Shown: piece after piece, positions 35,155 to 43,905 of the stretch | Layout: the number at the start of each line of letters is the position of its first letter | Position numbering within the stretch: position 1 is the stretch's first letter | Origin: Erythrobacter sp. AP23 | GTDB lineage: Bacteria > Pseudomonadota > Alphaproteobacteria > Sphingomonadales > Sphingomonadaceae | Reading direction: 5' to 3' | Assembly (NCBI RefSeq): GCF_001542855.1 | Contig: NZ_LNBY01000012.1 | Span: 124,001 to 188,000 of the forward strand | DNA: 64,000 nucleotides | Notes under the pieces: model-generated | What the model was told of the DNA's origin: nothing | What the model saw: only the letters and a program-made list of their open reading frames with translations | Database searches by the model: none | Position numbers and translations under genes: made by a program

Positions 35155-36318
35155 TCAGCTATGCGAGGCTTTCACCTGCTCGTAGGCCCACTCGATCCAC
35201 GGCAGGAGGCGCTTGAGGTCCTCCTGCTCGACCGTGCCGCCGCACCAGATGCGCAGGGACGGCGGGGCATCGCGATAGCCGTTGAAGTCGTAGCCGACAT
35301 CGCGCTCTTCGAGCAGCTTGACGATCTTCTTGGGAACGGCCGCCTTATCCTCGTCGGAAAGCTGATCGTACCACTCGCCCTGGAAGACCATGCACACGCC
35401 GGTATTGGTGCGCTTGGCCGGATCGGCAACCATGTTGCGCAGCCACGGCGTCGCCTCGATCCAGTCGAGCACGATCGCGGCATTGGCATCGGCGCGTTCG
35501 AACATCGCCTTGCGGCCGCCCATCGCCTGCGCCCATTCGAGCGCGTCGATATAGTCCTCGGTCGCCAGCATCGACGGCGTGTTGATGGTCGCACCTTCGA
35601 AAATGCCGGTGTTGATCTTGCCGCCCTTCTTGAGGCGGAAGAGCTTGGGCAGCGGCCATTCGGGATCGTAATCCTCGATCCGCTGCACCGCCTTCGGGCT
35701 GAGAATCAGCATGCCGTGCTGGGCTTCGCTGCCCATTACTTTCTGCCAGCTATAGGTCGTGGCATCGAGCTTGGCCCAGTCCATCTCCATCGCGAAGATG
35801 GCGCTGGTGGCATCGTTGATCGTCACGCCTTCGCGGCCCGGTGCGAGCCAGTCGGTGTCCGGGATCTTCGCGCCCGAGGTCGTACCGTTCCAGGTGAAGA
35901 CGACGTCATTGTCCTGCGGGATGCTCGCAAGATCGGGAATCTCGCCGTAATCGGCGTCGAGCGTGGTCAGCTTGGGCAGCTTGAGCTGCTTGACCGCATC
36001 CTGGATCCAGACATTGCCGAAGCTTTCCCATGCCGCGACCGTCGCCGGGCGGTCGGGGCGCAGCATCGTCCACATCGCGCATTCGAGCGCGCCGGTGTCC
36101 GAAGCGGGCATGATCCCGACGAGATAATCCTCGGGCACGCCGAGCATGTCCTTCGACAGGTCGATGGCATATTTCAGCCGCGACTTGCCGAGCGCGCTGC
36201 GATGCGAGCGTCCGAGCGATTCGGTTTTGAGATTTGCGGCAGACCAGCCCTTGCGTTTGGCGGTCGGACCGGACGAAAAGAAAGGGCGCTCAGGCTTGAG
36301 CGTCGGTTCGGCAGTCAT
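35155..36318 (-). CDS. serC: Phosphoserine aminotransferase
   Basis: 387 residues from ATG 36318 with AAGGAGA upstream; the longer open frame would cross the promoter. Converts 3-phosphohydroxypyruvate to phosphoserine, and also serves PLP synthesis. PLP lysine is Lys193 in YSWQKVMG; substrate contacts FFSSGPTAKR near the N-terminus and RTNTGVCMVF later. It belongs to the longer alphaproteobacterial SerC type. First gene of serC-serA-hisZ. Confidence 0.96.
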   Translation of the reverse strand: MTAEPTLKPERPFFSSGPTAKRKGWSAANLKTESLGRSHRSALGKSRLKYAIDLSKDMLGVPEDYLVGIMPASDTGALECAMWTMLRPDRPATVAAWESFGNVWIQDAVKQLKLPKLTTLDADYGEIPDLASIPQDNDVVFTWNGTTSGAKIPDTDWLAPGREGVTINDATSAIFAMEMDWAKLDATTYSWQKVMGSEAQHGMLILSPKAVQRIEDYDPEWPLPKLFRLKKGGKINTGIFEGATINTPSMLATEDYIDALEWAQAMGGRKAMFERADANAAIVLDWIEATPWLRNMVADPAKRTNTGVCMVFQGEWYDQLSDEDKAAVPKKIVKLLEERDVGYDFNGYRDAPPSLRIWCGGTVEQEDLKRLLPWIEWAYEQVKASHS

Positions 36319-36491
36319 GTATTCTCTCCTTGCAGAGAGCTCGCGCGGCGTTGGGACCGCGTGGCCCGTCGGCGGCAATAAAGTTGCTTGTCGGCAAGTC
36401 AATGCGAAATAGGTATGCTTCGACCAAGCGGTGTTTGTTCCCGACAAGCGAAGCCTCGCCAAAATGGTTCCGACTCCCTAAAGGCCGCCCG
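36319..36491. promoter_or_regulatory. Divergent serC / glycosyltransferase control region
   Basis: 173 bases between two start codons. On the serC strand a short hairpin, CTCTC/GAGAG around TGCAAG (36324-36339 in + coordinates), overlaps the Shine-Dalgarno AAGGAGAG, so it could mask it. A TTGACT box occurs further upstream on the serC strand. On the plus strand no clear boxes were seen. Confidence 0.45.
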
Positions 36492-37664
36492 ATGGATGTG
36501 ACCGACCTTCGCATCGCGCTGTTCAGCGGGAACTACAATTACACCCGTGACGGGGCGAACCAGGCACTCAATCGACTGGCCGACTATCTGCTGCGGCAGG
36601 GGGCGGCGCTGCGCGTCTATTCGCCGGTGGTGGCCGAACCCGATTTTCCGGCGACCGGCGATCTCGTCGACGTGCCCAATGTCCGCATGCCGGTGAAGGG
36701 ACGCGGCGAATACCGATTGCCGCTGCGAATCGACGAAAGGGTGTGCCGCGACCTCGAGCGGTTCGCACCCAATACGCTGCACCTCGCATCGCCGGATCCG
36801 GCTGCGCATGGGGCGCTGAAATGGGCGCGCGAGCGGGAGATTCCGGTATTGGCCTCGGTCCACACGCGATTCGAGACCTACCCGCGCTATTACGGCCTGG
36901 GCTTTCTGGAGCCTGCGGTCGAGGCGATCCTGCGGCGGTTCTACCAGCGCTGCGATGCACTGGTCGCACCGTCGCAAAGCCAGATCGACGAACTGAAGGC
37001 GCAGGGGATGCATGACGACATCAGCATCTGGTCGCGCGGTGTCGACCGGACGGTGTTCGACCCGTCGAAGCGCGATCTCGAATGGCGGCGATCGCTGGGC
37101 CTTGCCGACGACGATGTCGCGATCGTCTTTCTCGGGCGTCTGGTGATGGAAAAGGGGCTCGACGTCTTCGCTGAGACGATCGTCCAGCTACGCAGGAGGC
37201 AGGTCCCGCACAAGGTCCTCGTCATCGGCGACGGACCGGCGCGCGGTTGGTTCGAAAAGGCGCTGCCCGGCGGGATTTTCGCCGGATTCAAGACCGGCAC
37301 GGACCTTGGCATGGCGCTCGCCAGCGGCGATGTCTTCTTCAACCCATCGATCACCGAGACCTTCGGCAATGTCACGCTCGAGGCGATGGCCTGCGGGCTG
37401 CCGGTGGTCGCGGCCGGCGCCACCGGTGCGGCGAGCCTGGTAAAGGATGGCGAGACCGGTCGGCTCGTGCCGCCGGGCAAGCCCGATGTCTTCGCCCCCG
37501 CCTGCGCCGAAGCCCTGGCGCCCTATTGCACCGACGACGCGCTGCGACTCCAGCATGGGGCGAACGGCGAGAAAGCAGCCCGCGCCTATTCGTGGGATGC
37601 GATCAACCAGGCGGTCGTCGACACCTACCTGCGGCTGTGCGAGGCCCGCGCAGCCGCAGGCTAG
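36492..37664 (+). CDS. GT4-family glycosyltransferase
   Basis: 390 residues from ATG 36492; the open frame starts earlier but that part lies in the divergent promoter. GT-B fold: N-terminal FSGNYNYTRDGANQALNRLA acceptor domain, SVHTRFETYPRYY, and C-terminal donor domain with FLGRLVMEKGLD, and SITETFGNVTLEAMACGLP (E-x7-E, first Glu near 289). Close in style to GDP-mannose-dependent alpha-mannosyltransferases (MgtA) and SqdX-like lipid glycosyltransferases. Sugar and acceptor are not identifiable. Confidence 0.88.
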   Translation: MDVTDLRIALFSGNYNYTRDGANQALNRLADYLLRQGAALRVYSPVVAEPDFPATGDLVDVPNVRMPVKGRGEYRLPLRIDERVCRDLERFAPNTLHLASPDPAAHGALKWAREREIPVLASVHTRFETYPRYYGLGFLEPAVEAILRRFYQRCDALVAPSQSQIDELKAQGMHDDISIWSRGVDRTVFDPSKRDLEWRRSLGLADDDVAIVFLGRLVMEKGLDVFAETIVQLRRRQVPHKVLVIGDGPARGWFEKALPGGIFAGFKTGTDLGMALASGDVFFNPSITETFGNVTLEAMACGLPVVAAGATGAASLVKDGETGRLVPPGKPDVFAPACAEALAPYCTDDALRLQHGANGEKAARAYSWDAINQAVVDTYLRLCEARAAAG

Positions 37665-37668
37665 GCGA

Positions 37669-38121
37669 TCAGCGCAATACGCCCGTGGCCGCCATCCGGC
37701 GCGCGTACCACACCAGGAACAAGGTGATCGCGAAAATCACGAAGGTGAAGATGATGGGGGTGGTCGGGTCTGTCATTCCCGGCATCGGGTTGGTCCATTG
37801 GTGGATCATGCCGAAAACCAGTCCCACCAGAGACAGCAGGAATGCGTGGAAGGCGAAGCGACTGCGCAGGAGCAGCAGGATCGAGCCGGCGACCGCGCCC
37901 CATACTCCGAGCCCCCAAGCGACATTGGCCCACAATGGCATGGCATTCATGTACGCGATCGCCGCATCTACGGTCACGCCGGTGGGTTCCATCATGCTGG
38001 CGAGGTATTCGCGATTCTCGGCCTTCGACATCAGATAGTCGTAAGCGCCGAACCCGTTCCACAGTAGCGAAACCAACCCCACGACCCACAGGTGCCACGG
38101 CGTCTTGGCTCTCGTATTCAT
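37669..38121 (-). CDS. Four-span integral membrane protein, unknown function
   Basis: 150 residues from ATG 38121, preceded by GGAGGGAA. Membrane spans at about 10-28, 62-82, 88-106 and 118-140. Pattern W-x4-G-x2-SLLWNGFGAYDYLMS at the N-terminus and FGMIHQWTNPMPGM in the loop; I do not recognise a characterised family. The gene runs in the same direction as padR 72 bases upstream and could be its target. Confidence 0.7.
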   Translation of the reverse strand: MNTRAKTPWHLWVVGLVSLLWNGFGAYDYLMSKAENREYLASMMEPTGVTVDAAIAYMNAMPLWANVAWGLGVWGAVAGSILLLLRSRFAFHAFLLSLVGLVFGMIHQWTNPMPGMTDPTTPIIFTFVIFAITLFLVWYARRMAATGVLR

Positions 38122-38193
38122 TGTTGTTCCCTCCCTCATGCGAACCCGCGGGCGAGACTAACGCCTGGCCCGCGGATGGCAATCGGGAGCGGA

Positions 38194-38820
38194 TCAGAGC
38201 CGTTCGATCTTCTTGGCCAGCTCGTCCACCAGATCGACGATTTCGCGCATGGTCTCCTCATCGAGTTTGCCTGACCGGGCGCGGTTCTTGAGCACGCCGG
38301 CGAGATTGCCAAGCGCGCGAAACATCTCGGGCGTGGCAAAGGCACGGCGGTGTTCTCCATGGCCCGAGAGCCGCTCGAACAGCGCCTCGACCTCGTCGGC
38401 GCGTTCATCGAGTTCGGTACGACCGGCATCGGTCGCTTCATAGGCCTTGCGCGTTTCATCACCCGCAGCCTGCGCGATCGCGCCTTCGTCCTCGAGCAGC
38501 GACAGCGTGGGATAGATCGTGCCCGGGCTCGGTGCATAGGTGCCTTCGGTCAGCTCCTCGATCGCCTTGATCAATTCGTAGCCATGACGCGGTTCGTCGG
38601 CGACGAGCTTGAGCAGCACCAGCCGCAATTCGCCCGAACCGAACATCCGGCGCCGTCTGCGTCCGCCGCCACGCGGGCCGAAATCGAAGGTCCAGCCGGG
38701 GCCGCCGAATTTCCCCGATGCACCGAGGCCGTCCTTGCATTCCGCCTCCGCCATCATGGCTGCCACAAAGGGCCAGCCACCCATCCTGCGCATTTTGCGC
38801 CACTTGTATGCCTTGTGCAT
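38194..38820 (-). CDS. PadR-family transcriptional regulator
   Basis: 208 residues. A basic, glycine-rich N-terminal tail (GPRGGGRRRRR, about 48-58) precedes the PadR winged helix (about 60-140, LRLVLLKLVADEPRHGYELI, GTYAPSPGTIYPTLSLLEDEG) and a C-terminal dimerisation helix region. PadR proteins usually repress themselves and a nearby membrane or efflux gene; the downstream four-span protein is a candidate. A perfect 14-base palindrome sits 32 bases upstream of its start. Confidence 0.9.
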   Translation of the reverse strand: MHKAYKWRKMRRMGGWPFVAAMMAEAECKDGLGASGKFGGPGWTFDFGPRGGGRRRRRMFGSGELRLVLLKLVADEPRHGYELIKAIEELTEGTYAPSPGTIYPTLSLLEDEGAIAQAAGDETRKAYEATDAGRTELDERADEVEALFERLSGHGEHRRAFATPEMFRALGNLAGVLKNRARSGKLDEETMREIVDLVDELAKKIERL

Positions 38821-38852
38821 GTCACGAGTCCTTGAGTTATCTTCGATAGCTC

Positions 38853-38866
38853 TAAGATATATCTTA
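38853..38866. promoter_or_regulatory. Perfect 14-base palindrome, candidate PadR operator
   Basis: TAAGATATATCTTA, two 7-base arms with no spacer, in AT-rich DNA between padR (start 38820) and rarA (start 38927). A partial second site (TATCTTCGATA, 38839-38849) flanks it. Position and symmetry fit autoregulation by PadR. Confidence 0.6.
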
Positions 38867-38926
38867 TTTGCCGATACGCAAGAGGCCCCTGCAATTCCTC
38901 GGCCAAGGCCCTATGTCAGCCGACCA

Positions 38927-40255
38927 ATGGCCGATTTGTTTCCCGATGACGTGCCCCAGGCACCGGCACCCGACACCCCGCGCGAGGATGCACCGCTGGC
39001 CGATCGGTTGCGTCCGGCTTCGCTCGACGAGGTCATCGGGCAGGACCATCTGACAGGGCCGGAAGGCGCGATAGGTCGCATGGTGGCGGCAGGCCGCCTG
39101 TCCAGCATGATCCTGTGGGGCCCGCCCGGCACCGGCAAGACCACCATCGCGCGACTGCTGGCCGACAGTGTCGGTATGCGCTTCGAAAGCGTGAGCGCAG
39201 TGTTCAGCGGCGTCGCCGATCTCAAGAAGGCCTTCGCCGCCGCCGACAAGGCAGCGGAAGCTGGCCAGCGCACGCTGCTGTTCGTGGACGAGATTCACCG
39301 CTTCAACCGCGCGCAGCAGGACGGTTTCCTCCCCTTCGTCGAGCGCGGAACGGTCACGCTGGTCGGCGCAACGACCGAAAACCCGAGCTTTGCGCTCAAT
39401 GCCGCTCTGCTCAGCCGCGCGCAGGTGCTCATCCTCCAGCGACTGGACCACGACGCGCTAGGGCAGCTCCTAGACCGGGCCGAGGCCCTCGAGGGCCCGC
39501 TACCTCTTACGCCCGAAGCGCGCGATGCGCTGGTGGCCAGCGCGGATGGCGATGGCCGTTTCCTGCTCAACCAGGCCGAAACGCTCTACAATGCGAAGAT
39601 CGGAGTCGACGGCTCCGGGCCGCTCGATCCGGCCGCGCTCGGCAGTTTCCTGCAACGCCGCGTGGCGGTCTACGACAAGGATCGCGAGGGTCACTACAAT
39701 CTCATTTCGGCGCTGCACAAGGCGGTACGCGGCAGCGATGTGCAGGCAAGTCTATATTACCTCGCCCGCATGCTGACGGCCGGTGAGGAGCCGCGTTTCC
39801 TCGCCCGCCGCCTGATCCGCATGGCGGTGGAGGATATCGGCATGGCCGACCCGCAGGCCTTGGTGCAGTGCATGGCGGCGAAGGACGCCTATGAATTCCT
39901 CGGCAGTCCCGAGGGCGAGCTCGCACTGGTGCAGGCCTGCACCTATCTCGCCACCGCGCCCAAATCGAACGCGGTCTACAAGGCGCAGAAAGCTTCGTTC
40001 AAATCGGCGAAGGAAACCGGCAGCCTGATGCCGCCGCAGAACATCCTCAACGCGCCGACCAAGCTGATGAAGGATATCGGCTACGGTTCGGGCTACAGCT
40101 ACGATCATGATGCCGAGGAAGGTTTTTCCGGCGACGATTACTGGCCCGAGGAGATGGAGCCGCAACGCTATTACGAACCGGTCGAGCGCGGATTCGAACG
40201 CGAGGTGAAGAAACGGCTCGACTATTGGGACAAGCTGCGACGCGAGCGTGGCTAG
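38927..40255 (+). CDS. rarA: Replication-associated recombination protein A (AAA+ ATPase RarA/MgsA)
   Basis: 442 residues from ATG 38927; the longer frame runs through the padR operator and is excluded. Walker A GPPGTGKT at 65-72, Walker B DEIH at 121-124, sensor 1 GATTENPSF, sensor 2 and the C-terminal tetramerisation domain (LISALHKAVRGSDVQASLYY, GMADPQALVQ). Acts at stalled replication forks and binds SSB. The last codons overlap the GTG start of the next gene. Confidence 0.95.
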   Translation: MADLFPDDVPQAPAPDTPREDAPLADRLRPASLDEVIGQDHLTGPEGAIGRMVAAGRLSSMILWGPPGTGKTTIARLLADSVGMRFESVSAVFSGVADLKKAFAAADKAAEAGQRTLLFVDEIHRFNRAQQDGFLPFVERGTVTLVGATTENPSFALNAALLSRAQVLILQRLDHDALGQLLDRAEALEGPLPLTPEARDALVASADGDGRFLLNQAETLYNAKIGVDGSGPLDPAALGSFLQRRVAVYDKDREGHYNLISALHKAVRGSDVQASLYYLARMLTAGEEPRFLARRLIRMAVEDIGMADPQALVQCMAAKDAYEFLGSPEGELALVQACTYLATAPKSNAVYKAQKASFKSAKETGSLMPPQNILNAPTKLMKDIGYGSGYSYDHDAEEGFSGDDYWPEEMEPQRYYEPVERGFEREVKKRLDYWDKLRRERG

Positions 40256-41126
40256 GTTTGATCGCTTCCTCGCCATCGACTGGTCGGGTGCCAAGGGACC
40301 GGTCCAGAAAGGTATCGCGCTCGCCCTGGCCCACGCCGATGGCGGTCCGCCGGTACTGGTCGACCCCGGCCGCGGCTGGTCGCGCGAGGATGTGCTCGCC
40401 TTGCTGCGCGAGGACTTGCCCGCGGGAACCCTGGTCGGGCTCGATCTCGGAATAGCGCTGCCTCACGCCGATTGCGGGGCCTATTTCCCTCGGCGGGACC
40501 TGCTCCTGCCCGATGCACCGTCACTCTGGGCGCTGATCGACGATATCTGTGCCCGCGATCCCAATCTCGGCGCGCAGAGCTTCGTCGACCATCCCGATTT
40601 CGCACCCTATTTCCGCAATGGAAGCGTAACCGGCCCCCACTTCGGATGCGACGGCGCGAACCATGGGCGCGGGCGGTTTCGCGTGACCGAACACGCGCAG
40701 GCGGCCATGGGGTGCAAGCCCTATTCGAACTTCAACCTCGTCGGAGCCGCACAGGTCGGCAAGTCGAGCCTGACCGGCATGCGGATGCTGCATCGGCTGC
40801 GCGACCGCCTGCCCGTTTGGCCGATCGATCCCCTGCCCGCGTCGGGCTCGGTCGTGGTCGAAATCTATACCAGCCTGGCCGCAATGGATGCCGGGCGCAG
40901 CCCCTCCCGGGCGAAAATGCGGACCTTCGAAGCGCTCAATGACGCGTTGGAGGCCCTCGGCAGCCCGGGGGTCGGCGGTGACGGTTCGATCGACGACCAT
41001 GCCTCCGACGCATTGCTCACTGCGGCGTGGCTGCGCACTGCGGCGGAAGATCCTTCGCGGTGGTGTCCCGAAGGCCTCGAAAGCACGATTGCCCGAACCG
41101 AAGGTTGGACCTTCGGCGCGCGCTGA
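40248..41126 (+). CDS. DUF429-like RNase H-fold protein
   Basis: 292 residues from GTG 40248, overlapping the rarA stop by eight bases. The N-terminal [12 protein letters not shown] and [12 protein letters not shown] stretches and the late [14 protein letters not shown] resemble the predicted RNase H-like fold of DUF429 proteins, where the aspartates would bind metal. No experimental role is known to me for this group. Coupling with rarA suggests a genome-maintenance context, but that is inference. Confidence 0.65.
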   Translation: MARFDRFLAIDWSGAKGPVQKGIALALAHADGGPPVLVDPGRGWSREDVLALLREDLPAGTLVGLDLGIALPHADCGAYFPRRDLLLPDAPSLWALIDDICARDPNLGAQSFVDHPDFAPYFRNGSVTGPHFGCDGANHGRGRFRVTEHAQAAMGCKPYSNFNLVGAAQVGKSSLTGMRMLHRLRDRLPVWPIDPLPASGSVVVEIYTSLAAMDAGRSPSRAKMRTFEALNDALEALGSPGVGGDGSIDDHASDALLTAAWLRTAAEDPSRWCPEGLESTIARTEGWTFGAR

Positions 41127-41145
41127 AACAACAAACATGGGTCCC

Positions 41146-41221
<76 letters not shown>

Positions 41222-41259
41222 GTTCCAGGTTCGCCGCACCACCCACGCGGACGGTGCGC

Positions 41260-41289
41260 GGCGCGCCGTTTAGCGAATGGCGGCGCGCC
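41260..41289. repeat. Perfect 9-bp inverted repeat between lipoprotein gene and tRNA-Ala
   Basis: GGCGCGCCG (41260-41268) and CGGCGCGCC (41281-41289) around a 12-base loop. On the minus strand it follows the lipoprotein stop by 18 bases and precedes tRNA-Ala. No U-tract follows, so it is either a non-classical terminator or a processing structure. Confidence 0.55.
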
Positions 41290-41307
41290 TGAAAAGCACC
41301 AATCCCA

Positions 41308-42207
41308 CTATTCCTGAGGCGTGTCGTCTTCGCCTGCATCATTGGGAATGGGCTGCACGATCGGCAGCGAAGCGCGCGTTTCGTCGACCGGGACGACCGG
41401 GATCCGCGCGCCCGTCTCGGGATCGACGACCCTCGTTTCCTGCAAGGGGGTGGCACTCAGCTCGGCAGGATCGGAACCCGGTTGCGGCAATCGCGAGCTG
41501 CGTGCGTTCATCACTGCCACATAGCCCGGTTGCGAAGCGCCGTAGCGTTCGCCGTAGCGGGCATCCCAGGCCGCGGATTCGCGCTCGTACTGTTCGTAAG
41601 CCACGAAGAAGCGCTCGAACGGTCCCTCGAATGTCGCGAAATTGGCCAGGGCAAAGCCGATCGGATCGACATCCTGCGTCGCGAGATATTGCTGCGAAAT
41701 GCCGAGAGCCGTACGGCAGAAATCCGCTCGGGCGGGTGGCAGGGCGAAATAGTTATAGACCATCGTCATCTGGCTTTCGCGCGCCATGATGGCTTCCCGC
41801 CGGCCGCGATATTCAGTCCGGTAATCGGCATCGATGCGGTCGTTGATCCGTTTGAGCGGGCGTGCGAAATCCTTGATATAGCTGCTGTAGGCATCGAGGA
41901 TCGGCTGATATTGCGGATCGAGGCAATTGAGCGCCGCGACATTCCACGCCGAGCGGAAATGCCAGACCTTTTCGTCGTCGGAAATGCCGAGATTGACGGT
42001 TTCGCGCAGGCCGAGCGAATTCACCGGCGGGATCCTCATGACGTAGGACGCCTGGCCCGGCGGCAGCGGCCGGATGGGGACGGCTTCGACCGGGGGAGGT
42101 GGCGGCGGCGGAGGAGGAGGCGGAGCAGGCGTCGTACATGCGCCCAATACGGCAAGGCCGGCGGCGACAGCCGCCATGCGAATGGTGATATTTGAACCGC
42201 GACTCAT
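41308..42207 (-). CDS. Proline-rich lipoprotein of unknown function
   Basis: 299 residues from ATG 42207 with GAGGAGGG ahead; the longer frame upstream is not supported. Signal ending AGLAVLGAC (lipobox Cys about 24), then a run of eleven or more prolines right after the anchor ([10 protein letters not shown]), a spacer that could stand off the outer membrane. The globular part (about 65-240) is mostly helical with aromatic residues; the C-terminal 60 residues are acidic and probably disordered. No known family recognised. Confidence 0.75.
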   Translation of the reverse strand: MSRGSNITIRMAAVAAGLAVLGACTTPAPPPPPPPPPPPVEAVPIRPLPPGQASYVMRIPPVNSLGLRETVNLGISDDEKVWHFRSAWNVAALNCLDPQYQPILDAYSSYIKDFARPLKRINDRIDADYRTEYRGRREAIMARESQMTMVYNYFALPPARADFCRTALGISQQYLATQDVDPIGFALANFATFEGPFERFFVAYEQYERESAAWDARYGERYGASQPGYVAVMNARSSRLPQPGSDPAELSATPLQETRVVDPETGARIPVVPVDETRASLPIVQPIPNDAGEDDTPQE

Positions 42208-42301
42208 GGCGCGTTGACCCTCCTCGATAAACTTCTCGTTCATCCTGCGCCGCCGTCTCTTGACGGGGGATGAAGCACCTCTGCTAGCCGCTGCGGCAGG
42301 C

Positions 42302-42338
42302 AAAGAAAATGCCCGGAGCGCTGGTAACGCCCCGGGCA
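42302..42338 (-). terminator. Rho-independent terminator after Bax-inhibitor-1 family gene
   Basis: Minus-strand hairpin of about 11 bp (TGCCCGGGGCG and CGCTCCGGGCA, + coordinates 42310-42338) followed by TTTTCTTTG. It lies 39 bases after the stop codon of the gene at 42377-43117. Confidence 0.85.
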
Positions 42339-42376
42339 CGGTCGAATGATTCCTGTGTGCGACGAGCGGTTGGGCT

Positions 42377-43117
42377 CTATTCGCGATTGCCCATGAACTG
42401 CAGTAGGAACATGAACATGTTGATGAAGTCGAGATAGAGGCTCAGCGCGCCCATGATGATCGCCTTGCCGGCGAATTCGGTGCCGCGCAGATACTGGTAC
42501 TCGCGCTTCAGGCGCTGCGTATCGTAGGCAGTAAGCCCTGCGAAGATCAGCACGCCGATGAAGCTGATCGCCAGCGCCATCGTGCTCGACTGCAAGAAGA
42601 TGTTGATCACCATGGCGATCAGCAGGCCGATAACGCCCATCACGAGGAAGGTGCCCATACCCTGCAGGTTCTTCTTGGTCGTGTAACCGAACAGGCTCAG
42701 GCCCGCGAAGGCGCCTGCGGTCGCGAAGAAGGTCGCGGCGATCGATTCACCGGTGAACCGCAGGAAGATTGTCGACATCGACAGGCCCATCACGGTCGCG
42801 AAAGACCAGAACAGCACCTGCAACGTGCCCTTGCTCATCTTGTTGAGGCCGAAGCTCATCGCGAGGACGAAGCCGAGCGGGGCCAGCGCCACGATCCACA
42901 TCAGCGGGCCGCTGGCGAAAGCGAGCGCGAGGCCGCTCTGTGCGGTCAACAGGGCGACGATGCCGGTCAGCAGCACGCCCGAAGTCATGTAATTGTAGAT
43001 CGACAGCATGTGCTTGCGCAGCCCAGCGTCGAACGTCTCCTGCCTGGCAACGGCGTCGCCAGCACGCGGCACGGAGCCGAAGCTCTGCCTCTGGTCGGTG
43101 TCGTTCCAATTGGCCAT
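42377..43117 (-). CDS. Bax inhibitor-1/YccA-family membrane protein
   Basis: 246 residues from ATG 43117. Seven membrane spans, with the family's central LFGYTTKKNL motif and the C-terminal GLTAYDTQRLKREY and LYLDFINMFMFLLQFMGN, including the conserved aspartates of the BI-1 calcium/pH-gated pore. Bacterial members (YbhL, YccA, YetJ) influence FtsH proteolysis or act as a calcium leak; the role here is unknown. Its own terminator follows, so it is monocistronic or last in a transcript. Confidence 0.92.
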   Translation of the reverse strand: MANWNDTDQRQSFGSVPRAGDAVARQETFDAGLRKHMLSIYNYMTSGVLLTGIVALLTAQSGLALAFASGPLMWIVALAPLGFVLAMSFGLNKMSKGTLQVLFWSFATVMGLSMSTIFLRFTGESIAATFFATAGAFAGLSLFGYTTKKNLQGMGTFLVMGVIGLLIAMVINIFLQSSTMALAISFIGVLIFAGLTAYDTQRLKREYQYLRGTEFAGKAIIMGALSLYLDFINMFMFLLQFMGNRE

Positions 43118-43251
43118 CTTTGTGCAACTCCTCTTGGCAGCGCGGAAATGCGCCCTGCTCCTGCAGCGGAATATCGGCATTTCGTCCCGCGATTTCAAGC
43201 GAAACCGGAGCGGGCAAGGCTAACGATCCTTAACCGTCCGCCGGAATCCGA
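43118..43251. promoter_or_regulatory. Upstream region of the Bax-inhibitor-1 family gene
   Basis: 134 bases between the YbjN-like gene end and the BI-1-family start. It contains AGAGGAG (ribosome-binding site). In Rhizobiales a structured ybhL RNA motif is known upstream of such genes; I cannot recognise that fold here. Confidence 0.3.
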
Positions 43252-43755
43252 TCAGGCTTCGCCCGCGGCATCGACCATCGCTGCTTCGAGCGCCTCGGTC
43301 GGCGTCCGTCCTCCCCACAGAACGAATTGAAATGCCGGGTAGAATCGGTCGCATTCGTCGACCGCGATTTCGACCAGCGCCTGCGCCTGACCGAGGCTGA
43401 GCATACCCTCGTCGCCCAACATGGTGCCATTGCGATAAAGCAGAACGCCGCCGTTCGACCAGATGTCGAAATGGCCGAGCCACATCTGTTCATTGACCAG
43501 GCTCACCAATTCGTGCGCCGACGCCATCTTGTCCTTCGAAATGCGGATGTCTGGCAGGCAAAGGATCTGCAGCACCATGTCCTCGGGCCGCCAGATGCTG
43601 CGCAGCTGGTACTTGGTCCAGCTACCCTGGATTTCGCCGCTGATCTCCGTGGATGTCGATTCGCAAGGCCAGCCGCGCGCTTCGAACAGGGCGACCAGCA
43701 TATCCAGCGGTGCAGCATCCTCTTCGACCTCGTAGCGGTCTTCTGATGGTCTCAT
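43252..43755 (-). CDS. YbjN-domain protein
   Basis: 167 residues from ATG 43755, with AGGGGA eight bases ahead; a longer open frame exists but is not preceded by a ribosome-binding site. Small soluble alpha/beta protein with LDMLVALFEARGWPCE at the start of a YbjN/type III secretion chaperone-like fold, and FYPAFQFVLWGGRTPTEALEAAM near the end. Such proteins are linked to motility and stress phenotypes in enterobacteria, without a defined mechanism. Cytosolic. Confidence 0.8.
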   Translation of the reverse strand: MRPSEDRYEVEEDAAPLDMLVALFEARGWPCESTSTEISGEIQGSWTKYQLRSIWRPEDMVLQILCLPDIRISKDKMASAHELVSLVNEQMWLGHFDIWSNGGVLLYRNGTMLGDEGMLSLGQAQALVEIAVDECDRFYPAFQFVLWGGRTPTEALEAAMVDAAGEA

Positions 43756-43905
43756 CGCAACTGTCCCCTGCGCGTCATGTGATGCTGGATGCCGAACCGC
43801 GGGGTCGATTGGCAATGGAGGCAGGCGTCGACGCTGGGGAGAACCGCGAAGGCTTGTGCAAAGCTTGTGAACAAAACCGCGGAACGCATTAACCCTGTGC
43901 GAGGG
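43756..43905. promoter_or_regulatory. Intergenic region between YbjN-like and TPR-SPOR genes
   Basis: 150 bases upstream of the YbjN-like gene and downstream of the TPR-SPOR gene, both on the minus strand. A short repeat AAGCTTGTG / AGGCTTGTG (around 43850-43870) is the only pattern seen; no terminator hairpin with a U-tract. Confidence 0.3.

Noticed and set aside
35053-36381. A 442-codon open frame on the plus strand
   Set aside because: Antisense to serC, with no domain.
43118-43251. ybhL RNA motif upstream of the Bax-inhibitor-1 family gene
   Set aside because: The motif is known upstream of such genes in Rhizobiales, but I cannot recognise its helices here by eye; naming it would be guesswork.
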